DNA of 25,966 nt from a virus: positions 1-25,966 of the IMG/VR virus record IMGVR_UViG_3300031788_000094, one strand, 5' to 3'. Under the pieces are notes generated by a model. The model saw only the letters and a list, made by a program, of their open reading frames with translations, searched no databases and had not been told where the DNA came from. The position numbers and the translations under genes were made by a program. Below, in pieces: positions 7,226 to 14,199 of this stretch (position 1 is its first letter; each line of letters starts with the position of its first letter).

Positions 7226-8002
7226 TTATTCCTTACCTTTTAGGCTTGTTTTAATTGAATCCAATGCAGCTTTGACGGTTTCTTCTGTGGCTTCTTTGAG
7301 AGAAGCAGTAGCTAGATCTTTCAAGGCTTTAGAGCCCTTACCGGCCAATACTAACGATACTTTGTTGCCACGTTGATCGAGATCTTTAACTAAAGCTGTT
7401 ACTAGCTTCTCATCGCCAGTCGATAAAACGATAGTGGTAGTTTTTCCAGTGTGTCCGCGAAGGATTGCTTCGTCAAGGATAGAATTTACAGATTGGATTG
7501 CAACAATTTCAGCGCCCAATTGTTCGTTGATCGCTTGTTTTACGACTTCTGTAAAATCTGCTTTGTTATTCACAGTCTTGATATAGCGTTCTTTGAAGAT
7601 CAGTTGGTTGTACTGTGAAACGCCCAGTTCGTTCATCTTATCTTCAAGGTGACGACCCATAACGTCGAATAGATTCTGTACGCCTTCTTTGCCCAGATAA
7701 AGAGCAGGAGGAACGCGATTTGCGAGATCATTGTAGAATAGCTCAGGATCGGCAGAAAACAATTGGAAGGTTTTGGTAGCTACGCTTTCGAATTCAGTGC
7801 GTTGCGATCCAGACACGATAATGAACACGGCACTCTTGAGCAAATCAGAAAGATATTCAGCCTTGAGTCGGCTAAGTGCTTCAATCGCTTGGTTTTTACG
7901 ACCGCGACGACCGTTGAGAGTTTCCATCGGACCAGAGTTTACGTCCTCTTCCGCGAAGGGCTTTTGCACTTGAATTTCTTTCAGAACTTTCTCTAATGAC
8001 AT
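7226..8002 (-). CDS. Unrecognised protein, C-terminus faintly NYN/LabA-like
   Basis: This 258-residue soluble protein is not recognised as a whole. The N-terminal 45 residues are charged with a basic patch (NGRRGRKNQ). Residues 57-64 form a hydrophobic strand (SAVFIIVS). Residues 188-233 read TTTIVLSTGDEKLVTALV then a helix, RGNKVSLVLAGKGS and ALKDLA. This strand-GD-helix-'G..V.v' order is like the C-terminal half of NYN/LabA (DUF88) nuclease domains, but the second Asp usual after GD is replaced by Lys and the N-terminal 'D..N' is not seen. This is a weak inference. The start has an excellent AAGGAG 8 bases upstream and follows a possible promoter. It is probably the first gene of the unit leading into the ParB-like, vWA and SSB genes. 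Confidence 0.82.
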   Translation of the reverse strand: MSLEKVLKEIQVQKPFAEEDVNSGPMETLNGRRGRKNQAIEALSRLKAEYLSDLLKSAVFIIVSGSQRTEFESVATKTFQLFSADPELFYNDLANRVPPALYLGKEGVQNLFDVMGRHLEDKMNELGVSQYNQLIFKERYIKTVNNKADFTEVVKQAINEQLGAEIVAIQSVNSILDEAILRGHTGKTTTIVLSTGDEKLVTALVKDLDQRGNKVSLVLAGKGSKALKDLATASLKEATEETVKAALDSIKTSLKGKE

Positions 8003-8024
8003 GTATGTGTCTCCTTATGAGATG

Positions 8025-8054
8025 AATGTATCACGTTGGAACGTTTTTAGTCAA
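8025..8054 (-). promoter_or_regulatory. Possible sigma-70-type promoter
   Basis: Reading the minus strand, TTGACT (8054-8049) is followed after 18 bases by TACATT (8030-8025). These match 5 of 6 and 4 of 6 of the -35 and -10 consensus. Transcription would start near 8018, just before the AAGGAG (8016-8011) and ATG (8002) of the next gene. The gap 8003-8062 is the longest in the window, which supports a regulatory role. The -10 match is modest and the leader would be very short. Confidence 0.42.
8033..8044. promoter_or_regulatory. Palindrome within the promoter spacer, possible operator
   Basis: ACGTT-GG-AACGT is a perfect inverted repeat of two 5-base arms around a 2-base centre. It lies entirely inside the 18-base spacer of the possible promoter, where a bound dimeric regulator would block RNA polymerase. 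No other copy was noticed in the window. Its size is small enough for chance. Confidence 0.35.
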
Positions 8055-8062
8055 CGGATATT

Positions 8063-8875
8063 TTAATTACAGGCGTTTTTTTCTTGAGCGACCAATTTGC
8101 CAGTGGCAGTGGCAGCAGCTTGAGAAGTGCCAGTCATTTTCATACACATATTCTCACCACAAACCGGAACATCCTTACCTAACTCTGTTCTTGTAACGTC
8201 TTTGCCGTAGTTTGACATTGAAAGACGTTTTCCATCTTTATCCACCGCTCCAACTACTATCACGCGAGGATCGTCTTGTGCAGGGTAAAAGTGCATGTAA
8301 TCAAGGTTCACGCCCTCGTTACCAGCAGCGGCTACAAATTTTCCACCAGCATCCAAATACTCTTTAACTGCTTTAACTTCTTCATCATTTTTCATACTGC
8401 CGCCACCAGAATAATTGATGTAATCAGCATGAATATTTTTTGCGTAATTAATTGCTTGGATTGTTCCGCGCAGATTGGCTTCACCAAAATTATCTTCTTT
8501 GTAGTATTTCAAAATTACGAGACAATAGTTGACGCCAGTTTTAGATGCAAGCTCGTCAATGATACCTGCAATATGTGTCCCATGTCCATGTTTGTCAAGT
8601 GGAACGGGATCAGTAGTTCCAAATTTAGTTGTGGTCTCATCGCCTGAAAAATCTTTATGGCCAAATTTACAGAGCTTTACTTTCAGATCCATAGTGTCGA
8701 GGCCGAAACCAGTATCTATGACAGCCACAACGATTGGCTTCTTATCGCAATTCTTTTGCGGAGTCTTGACTATTGGTCTGTGCGGTCCTACTCTATGGGG
8801 TAGCGGCTTTACCGTTTCGGTATTGCAACATGAGAGGCTTAGGAACGCTGTGACTAGAATGAACGTAAATCTCAT
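8063..8875 (-). CDS. Secreted subtilisin-like serine protease (S8), probable lipoprotein
   Basis: This 270-residue protease has an N-terminal export signal (MRFTFILVTAFLSLSCCNTE). Cys16/Cys17 give a lipobox-like end, though it is not a perfect lipobox. The subtilase catalytic set is complete: Asp54 in VIDTG, His98 in HGHGTH, oxyanion Asn186 in AAGNEG and Ser251 in GTSQAAA. The chain is short for a subtilase and lacks an obvious long pro-domain: only about 30 residues lie between the signal and the catalytic core. Several further Cys (43, 68, 117, 239, 244, 269) could form disulfides in the periplasm. It lies between the polymerase gene and the accessory trio, 31 bases after the polymerase stop. 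Its substrate is unknown. Such an exported enzyme might act on envelope proteins or on exclusion of other phages. Confidence 0.93.
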   Translation of the reverse strand: MRFTFILVTAFLSLSCCNTETVKPLPHRVGPHRPIVKTPQKNCDKKPIVVAVIDTGFGLDTMDLKVKLCKFGHKDFSGDETTTKFGTTDPVPLDKHGHGTHIAGIIDELASKTGVNYCLVILKYYKEDNFGEANLRGTIQAINYAKNIHADYINYSGGGSMKNDEEVKAVKEYLDAGGKFVAAAGNEGVNLDYMHFYPAQDDPRVIVVGAVDKDGKRLSMSNYGKDVTRTELGKDVPVCGENMCMKMTGTSQAAATATGKLVAQEKNACN

Positions 8876-8906
8876 TCTTTTACAATATTACAATTTGGGA
8901 CTACTG

Positions 8907-11900
8907 TCAAGTCTCTACTACTACTCTCACGATAGACAAGTCCTTCTTATCCACCTTCTTCCTAAAAAAGACTGTAGCTATAGCGCCTTTCTTTAGTGTC
9001 TCAGGATAAAGCAGCTTTCCTGTCTCATATTCAGGCCATAGGACCTTTTCTGAAACATAGCCATCGGCGTCAAGTATCAATTTGAGAGCACGCTTAGTTC
9101 CACCAGAATACGAGAATTCTTTGGCCTGAATGATAAAGCAGGTTGACGCAACGTAGATATCTTTGGCCAGACCTTCGCCAGGCAGTTCGTCTAAGCGTTT
9201 AAGCTTATCCCCGCCAATCAGAAGGGTATTGTAGCCCCTAGAGTTTATAACCATAGGAGTAGGCGTTCCAGCTAGCACTTTAGAGTGCCTGCGACCCAAG
9301 TCGAATAGGTTGATGGGCAGCGAAGGCAGCACGGCCTTTTTCATAGCTGCTTCTGCAATAGGCTGTAAGTTTATGTATCCTTCAGGTATCTTTCCTTCAT
9401 TAGGCTGAAGTTTCCTAACCGTTTTACCATCCTGCTGTGCTTTTTTTACTTTATCTGCGTACTTCTTACATTCCACTGTATCTTCATACATTTTGAGCTT
9501 TTCAAGTAGCCCCGTTCGCGGAGGAAAGAGGCTGTCGAGCACCCCGACATGAATGAGCTTGTGGCTAAGGCTATCACCAGCAACTTCTTTTTCCACGTAG
9601 TCTTTGATGTCGGCATATGGTCTCCCATTTACGATTGGGTCAATAGTAGCTTCGCCCATGCCACGAATTACTCCTAGCTTGGAACGAATTTTTTCGTTTG
9701 CGTAATCCACGACCATGAAATCGCCAGACAGATTAATGTCAGGAGGCAAAACCATGTCTTTAACATAGGGCCAGAAAGATCCTGTGATCTCCTGTTCTGA
9801 GGCGTTGGTGAGTATTGATGCCCACCATTCCATCGGATAGTAGTGCTTGAGAAACATACAAGCGTAGGTAATCAGTGCGTATTCAACTGCGTGAATGATC
9901 GAGAATCCGTAGCGACCAAAGGTGATCATTCGGTCCCAGATACCTTCTGCGACTTCAGGAGACACTTTTTTCAGTGCGCCTTCGATGAACAACGGCTTCA
10001 TTTTCATAAGCTCAGTCATCTTCTTTTTGGCCATATTCTCTCTGAGTAGCTCTGCGTCTTCACCTGAGAAGCCAGCTAAGTCACGAGCAATAGTTCCAAG
10101 TTGTTCTTGGAATGCCAAAATGCCAAACGTGTCTGGGAGCAGCGCTGCCATTTCAGGAATGTCAGGAGTAGCTTCGCCACGACGACGCATCATATATTCT
10201 TCGACCATGTTACGGCCAGTAGTCTCGTCGATAAAATCAAGAGGACCAGGGCGAACCAGAGCTAGCAACGTAGCCAAGTCCATTATATTTTTTGGAAGCA
10301 TGTCGATAACGTGTGGACGCATCGACGGAGTATTGATTTGAAAGAAAGTCTCAGTGAAACCTTCCCACACAGAAGTAAATACCTCGTGTTGTTCAGGTAG
10401 ATCCCAAATGTACATCTTTTTGCCGTTGTGACTGAAATCTCCGACTACATTCTTTTCGCCATGTTTCTTATTGATTAGGTCAAGGCAAATACGAATGTCT
10501 TTAAGCTGTTTTACGACTAGGAAGTCATACTTGATGAGGCCAGCCGCTTCACACTCTTTGGTTTCATACTGAGTGATGTTTCCTTCTTTTGTAGGAATTA
10601 CATCGCTAATAGGAACGTCAGACAAAACGAATGCGCAAGGGTGCTTAGAAAATGCACGGGTCAAGCCCATGGCCTTAGATACAATTTCCCACTCCTTAGG
10701 ACGCTTCTGTGCGTATTCTTGAAGCTCAGTAGATTGCTCGATCAGACCTGGAATGTGCTCGCCATCAGTGTCCTCATATCCAAACACGTAGTCGCGGTCT
10801 GATACGCCCTGTGGAGGGCTTCCGAAGCCTTTAGTCAGGACTTCAATCTCAGGGTCAACCTTACCAAAGAAGTAGCGATTGGTGTCCTTGATGGCGCTCT
10901 TGAGGCGAATAGTAGTACGAGTAGAGATGCGAGCAGCTTTATTTCCCCAGCGACCATATAAGTAGCCAGATTTGCCGTCTTCGCCGGTCAATAAATCAGA
11001 ACTCTCCAAATCCACGTCGATATCTGGCAATTTCTTACCTTTAATACGGACCATGGAGAAGAATCGTTGAAACGGCAAGTCATATTTGAATGGGTCAACG
11101 TGCGTAATGCCAGTGATGTAGCATAGCAAAGATCCACCGGCAGAACCACGTCCTGGGCCTGTAAGCTGGCCTTGCTCTTTATAGTGGTTGAGTACGTCAC
11201 GAATAGGTAGGAAATAAGGCGATAGATCGTATATTCCGTTGCTGTGAATGACCGCTAATTCTTCTTTTAGGCGAGCCATATACTTAGGATCGTCCCATTT
11301 CATTCGGCCAGTCTCTTTGGCAATTTTCATCAGTTCTTGAATTGCAGAACCTTCAGACTTAGCTAAGCGCCAGTCGTATTTGAGCTTAAATCCATCGTAA
11401 TTTTTAGCCCAGGACTCATTACCAGATATGATACCGTCTACGTCGGCGGGATTGAAATCCATGATGTTGACTAAATAGTCGCCAACTTCTTGGGTGGTTT
11501 TCATGTGTAGATTAGGTTGAAGTTTATTGTTTCCCTCTAATCTCATAGTTTGAACTATTTTATCGCTTTTATGTGAATAATACGCGTAGTCGGTCACTAA
11601 GATGTTTATGTTTTCTTTTCTAGCAAGAGCTAAAAGAAACCTGTTCGATTTAAGAGTGACGTCTATTCCTAACGGCAGGAAACCCTTGTGCAGCTTTACG
11701 GAATCAACGTCTTTGTTTATATTATAAAAGGACATTTCTTTGGACAAAGACTTTATATGGGAATGTCCCTTACGTTCAATTAAATCGAATGCCTTGATGC
11801 ATCTAGCCCTATCGGTAGTAACAGTATCGTTAGCCATTAACGCGTCTTTGGTTCCATCTACATATTTTATTTCTACGACCTGACTCCATTTTTTTGTCCA

Positions 11901-12443
11901 GGGTTCTACCAATAATGCCACATATAGATTTTTACCAAAGATCTTTTTCAGTTCTAGCAATATGTTTTGGCCTACGTCGGCGCGGCCAGCTAACATAGGT
12001 TTAGAAACCATGTCGTGGATTCCACCAAGAACACAGTCCACGTCGTATTTCGCTATTTCTTTTAAGTGAGACCATGACCAGAGTTGACGAGCTTCTTCGT
12101 AAAGCTCAATAGTAGGGAAATCTATGCGACTTACCATCTTAACCAAAGCCTGATAGGATTCTTGATTTTTACAGTAAATCGTAGCGGTAAAATATTTACA
12201 ACGATCCGCCTCTGTACCGGATATGAACGGACAATTGCTGTCTTTAAAATAAATCTCAATTCCAGGTATGAACTTCAAATTGTTTTTCTTACAGAGTTCA
12301 TAGGCCTTAATAGTAGACGAAAGGTGGCCATGACAAGTCGCAGCAAAGTGGGTTCTTCCAAGTTCCTTGGCGGCTTTGATCAATGACAATAGGGTGCTTC
12401 CTGTTAATGGATCTTCTATATGGCAATGTGGAGAAACTTTCAT
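8907..12443 (-). CDS. dnaE: DNA polymerase III alpha subunit (C-family replicative polymerase)
   Basis: This 1178-residue protein matches E. coli DnaE (1160) in length. The N-terminal PHP domain (1-about 270) has PHCHIED, ATCHGH and IPGIEIY, but the usual TDH is TCH, so metal binding there may be partly lost. The palm has GPGRGSAGGS (429-438) and PDIDVD (473-478), with catalytic Asp476 and Asp478 and the third Asp640 in IKYDFL. The finger region has ILAFQEQLGTIARDLAGFS, RENMAKKKM and YGFSIIHAVEYALITYACMF, and is followed by a C-terminal part. All active-site aspartates are kept, so it should be the phage replicase. About 115 residues between the active-site Asp pair and AFSKHPCAF are unlike my memory of DnaE. 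The ATG overlaps the HNH gene stop (ATGA). The upstream proofreading exonuclease and RNase H fit one replisome operon. Confidence 0.96.
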   Translation of the reverse strand: MKVSPHCHIEDPLTGSTLLSLIKAAKELGRTHFAATCHGHLSSTIKAYELCKKNNLKFIPGIEIYFKDSNCPFISGTEADRCKYFTATIYCKNQESYQALVKMVSRIDFPTIELYEEARQLWSWSHLKEIAKYDVDCVLGGIHDMVSKPMLAGRADVGQNILLELKKIFGKNLYVALLVEPWTKKWSQVVEIKYVDGTKDALMANDTVTTDRARCIKAFDLIERKGHSHIKSLSKEMSFYNINKDVDSVKLHKGFLPLGIDVTLKSNRFLLALARKENINILVTDYAYYSHKSDKIVQTMRLEGNNKLQPNLHMKTTQEVGDYLVNIMDFNPADVDGIISGNESWAKNYDGFKLKYDWRLAKSEGSAIQELMKIAKETGRMKWDDPKYMARLKEELAVIHSNGIYDLSPYFLPIRDVLNHYKEQGQLTGPGRGSAGGSLLCYITGITHVDPFKYDLPFQRFFSMVRIKGKKLPDIDVDLESSDLLTGEDGKSGYLYGRWGNKAARISTRTTIRLKSAIKDTNRYFFGKVDPEIEVLTKGFGSPPQGVSDRDYVFGYEDTDGEHIPGLIEQSTELQEYAQKRPKEWEIVSKAMGLTRAFSKHPCAFVLSDVPISDVIPTKEGNITQYETKECEAAGLIKYDFLVVKQLKDIRICLDLINKKHGEKNVVGDFSHNGKKMYIWDLPEQHEVFTSVWEGFTETFFQINTPSMRPHVIDMLPKNIMDLATLLALVRPGPLDFIDETTGRNMVEEYMMRRRGEATPDIPEMAALLPDTFGILAFQEQLGTIARDLAGFSGEDAELLRENMAKKKMTELMKMKPLFIEGALKKVSPEVAEGIWDRMITFGRYGFSIIHAVEYALITYACMFLKHYYPMEWWASILTNASEQEITGSFWPYVKDMVLPPDINLSGDFMVVDYANEKIRSKLGVIRGMGEATIDPIVNGRPYADIKDYVEKEVAGDSLSHKLIHVGVLDSLFPPRTGLLEKLKMYEDTVECKKYADKVKKAQQDGKTVRKLQPNEGKIPEGYINLQPIAEAAMKKAVLPSLPINLFDLGRRHSKVLAGTPTPMVINSRGYNTLLIGGDKLKRLDELPGEGLAKDIYVASTCFIIQAKEFSYSGGTKRALKLILDADGYVSEKVLWPEYETGKLLYPETLKKGAIATVFFRKKVDKKDLSIVRVVVET

Positions 12444-13042
12444 TTTTTTGCCTTTTGAAATTCAGCAATTCTAATAGCATGTTCGATAAAATCTTTTTCT
12501 GTTCTATCTAACTTCATTTCATTGCAAGCGACGCAGCACGGGACGCTATTGTCTTCTGTGTATCCAATGGAATTGTCAAGTCTATCTATACGATTAACCA
12601 TTATCCATGATCGTTCTACATTATCTGAGGTTACGCCGTATAGATCGCTACCGCCCGCGTACCGATTATATGGCAAAGGCTCAGAGCCACAATGATGGCA
12701 ATTGTTAGATACGATCTGTTTGAACCGAACATAGGTAATTTCAAAAGAATAGTTCCTGTTCATAGCGCCAGATCTGATTTGGGAATATAGATGGCCAAAA
12801 GAGGCTTCTCCATTTGGCGATCCGTGTAGTTGTCTGTTCGTATCTTTTAGAAGACACCCACAAGATTTCGTCTTCTTGGATATTAGTTGGCTTCTCTCTA
12901 CCGTTTTTAGTGACCCACATTCGCATAGGCATTCATAGTAATCGCGTTTGCGACCATTTGTAATTTTTACCGTAGGATGGCCAACAACTACCAACCTGTT
13001 AAATTTAGATCCGATTATTAATTCTAGTCTACTCGTTTTCAT
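12440..13042 (-). CDS. HNH homing endonuclease
   Basis: This 200-residue protein has a zinc-binding N-terminal module common in phage HNH enzymes: FNRLVVVG, then CLCECG (38-43) and SCGCL (60-64). The C-terminal HNH domain has CHHCG (115-119), NRIDRLDNSIGYTEDN (150-165), CCVACN (169-174) and His188 in DFIEHA. By family it makes a nick or double-strand break at a homing site, probably in the neighbouring polymerase gene of related phages. It is on the same strand as its hosts. It overlaps the small upstream gene by 14 bases and the polymerase start by 4 bases (ATGA), so the polymerase may be translated by coupling to it. The ribosome binding site of the HNH gene itself is weak. Confidence 0.92.
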   Translation of the reverse strand: MKTSRLELIIGSKFNRLVVVGHPTVKITNGRKRDYYECLCECGSLKTVERSQLISKKTKSCGCLLKDTNRQLHGSPNGEASFGHLYSQIRSGAMNRNYSFEITYVRFKQIVSNNCHHCGSEPLPYNRYAGGSDLYGVTSDNVERSWIMVNRIDRLDNSIGYTEDNSVPCCVACNEMKLDRTEKDFIEHAIRIAEFQKAKK

Positions 13043-13193
13043 CTAACTCTTTTTTAGTTGTACGTTTTCGATCACGTCTTTCGATGCGATTCGTTATCTT
13101 TTTAGTCGTTTTACCTGGAGGCGCACAACTATATGGTCTTTTGGACCATGTTTCCCATCCTGGATCCTTGGAGCCTTTCTTGCTTCTACTCAT
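13029..13193 (-). CDS. Small basic protein of the 'SRSKKGSKDPG' type
   Basis: This 54-residue, strongly basic protein starts MSRSKKGSKDPGWETWS and ends in an Arg/Lys-rich helix (NRIERRDRKRTTKKE) with an acidic tip. I recall similar small proteins (SRSKKGSKGPG.. followed by PGK..KK.THR.ER) in many phages without a known function. The charge suggests nucleic-acid or ribosome binding. The ATG at 13193 overlaps the upstream stop as ATGA, which is why I prefer it over an in-frame upstream start at 13211. Its end overlaps the HNH gene. Confidence 0.75.
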   Translation of the reverse strand: MSRSKKGSKDPGWETWSKRPYSCAPPGKTTKKITNRIERRDRKRTTKKELDENE

Positions 13194-13564
13194 TTTTGCT
13201 GAGCGCCACATTTTCTACAGTAGGTCTCAGTACTGTGCAGACCAGTATATGTTTCCCACGAGTGAGAACAAATAGGGGAAACCTTCAATTGATTTGCCCA
13301 TTCAATTCTATCGCACGAGACAGTTCCGTCTGGGTGTCCACTAAAAAATACTTGACCGTCAGGCACTAGGCTTCCAGGTTTCACTTCGTCAAATCCAGCC
13401 GACTCCACAAAAATGTAATCGACGCACGAACTATTGTCGCATCCAAATCCGACTACTTTGCCATCAACTGGGAACAGATCAATCATGGCCTTGAAAAGGT
13501 CTTTCTTGATCCCGCCGCTGCGATGGAAAGCCATTCTAGAAAATGGTAAACGGACTACTCTCAT
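13190..13564 (-). CDS. Hypothetical protein with C-terminal zinc-ribbon-like motif
   Basis: This 124-residue protein is not recognised. The C-terminus reads CSHSWETYTGLHSTETYCRKCG, giving a C.H spacing followed by C..C, typical of a small zinc-binding knuckle. Other Cys (CDNSSC near 42-47 and SCDRIEW near 83) may form a second site. The basic start (MRVVRLPFSRMAFHRSG) precedes a folded middle. It is coupled by ATGA overlaps both to the upstream exonuclease and to the downstream basic protein, so it belongs to the replication operon. Nucleic-acid or protein binding is only a guess. Confidence 0.76.
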   Translation of the reverse strand: MRVVRLPFSRMAFHRSGGIKKDLFKAMIDLFPVDGKVVGFGCDNSSCVDYIFVESAGFDEVKPGSLVPDGQVFFSGHPDGTVSCDRIEWANQLKVSPICSHSWETYTGLHSTETYCRKCGAQQK

Positions 13565-14199
13565 TCTGCCTCTAACAGCGAAATCAAATCTTGGCTTGCG
13601 CCAGCCGATTCTTTCTTGGATTTCATAATTTCGATCATTTTTTTATACACATCGATAGTCATTAGAGTATCTTCTTTCGCATTATGAGCAGCACGCTTTG
13701 GCAGGTTGAGGAAATCAACCACAGAGCCAAGGTTGCCCAGGTCAGACGGCCACCAGCCAGAGTCCTTCATAAGCCACACGATAGGGTTTGTGTCTATGTT
13801 ACGGTAATGGCAGTACTTTTCCCATTCTTCTCTAGGCATGATGTACTGGAAAATGTACCCTAAGTCGAAAGGAATATTGTGGCCCATGGGGATCAGATTG
13901 CTATAACGGCCATTCTTTTTTAGGTGTTTTTTGAGCATAGCGGCGATCTGTGTCGCAGCTTCAGAGTATGTAATCGTAGTGGGATCTTCCAGATGTTCTT
14001 GTAGGTTGATGCCGTTGACCTTCATAGCGCCAGCCTCAGTAATAGGCAAGCGGTCATTATCAGGCTTGAGCTTCAGGTCTAATTCGTCAAGAATCTTGAA
14101 GTTTTCATCGGCCACGGAAATATAAATGGTTAGAAGATCGCTGGTCTGTGGATTTAATCCGCCAGTCTCAGTATCTAATGGAATCATCAGTTTACTCAT
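13561..14199 (-). CDS. dnaQ: DnaQ-like DEDDh 3'-5' exonuclease
   Basis: This 212-residue exonuclease has all three motifs of the DEDDh family: ExoI with Asp9 and Glu11 in PLDTETGG, ExoII with Asp112 in GHNIPFDLGYI, and ExoIII with His172 and Asp177 in AHNAKEDT. The size matches the E. coli epsilon catalytic domain plus a short tail. In this operon, next to a C-family polymerase without its own exonuclease motifs, it most likely proofreads for that polymerase. The last ten residues (SQDLISLLEAE) form a hydrophobic tail that could contact a polymerase or clamp, which is speculative. It is coupled by ATGA overlaps to RNase H upstream and the zinc-ribbon-like gene downstream. A degradative RNA or DNA exonuclease of the same fold cannot be excluded. 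Confidence 0.92.
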   Translation of the reverse strand: MSKLMIPLDTETGGLNPQTSDLLTIYISVADENFKILDELDLKLKPDNDRLPITEAGAMKVNGINLQEHLEDPTTITYSEAATQIAAMLKKHLKKNGRYSNLIPMGHNIPFDLGYIFQYIMPREEWEKYCHYRNIDTNPIVWLMKDSGWWPSDLGNLGSVVDFLNLPKRAAHNAKEDTLMTIDVYKKMIEIMKSKKESAGASQDLISLLEAE

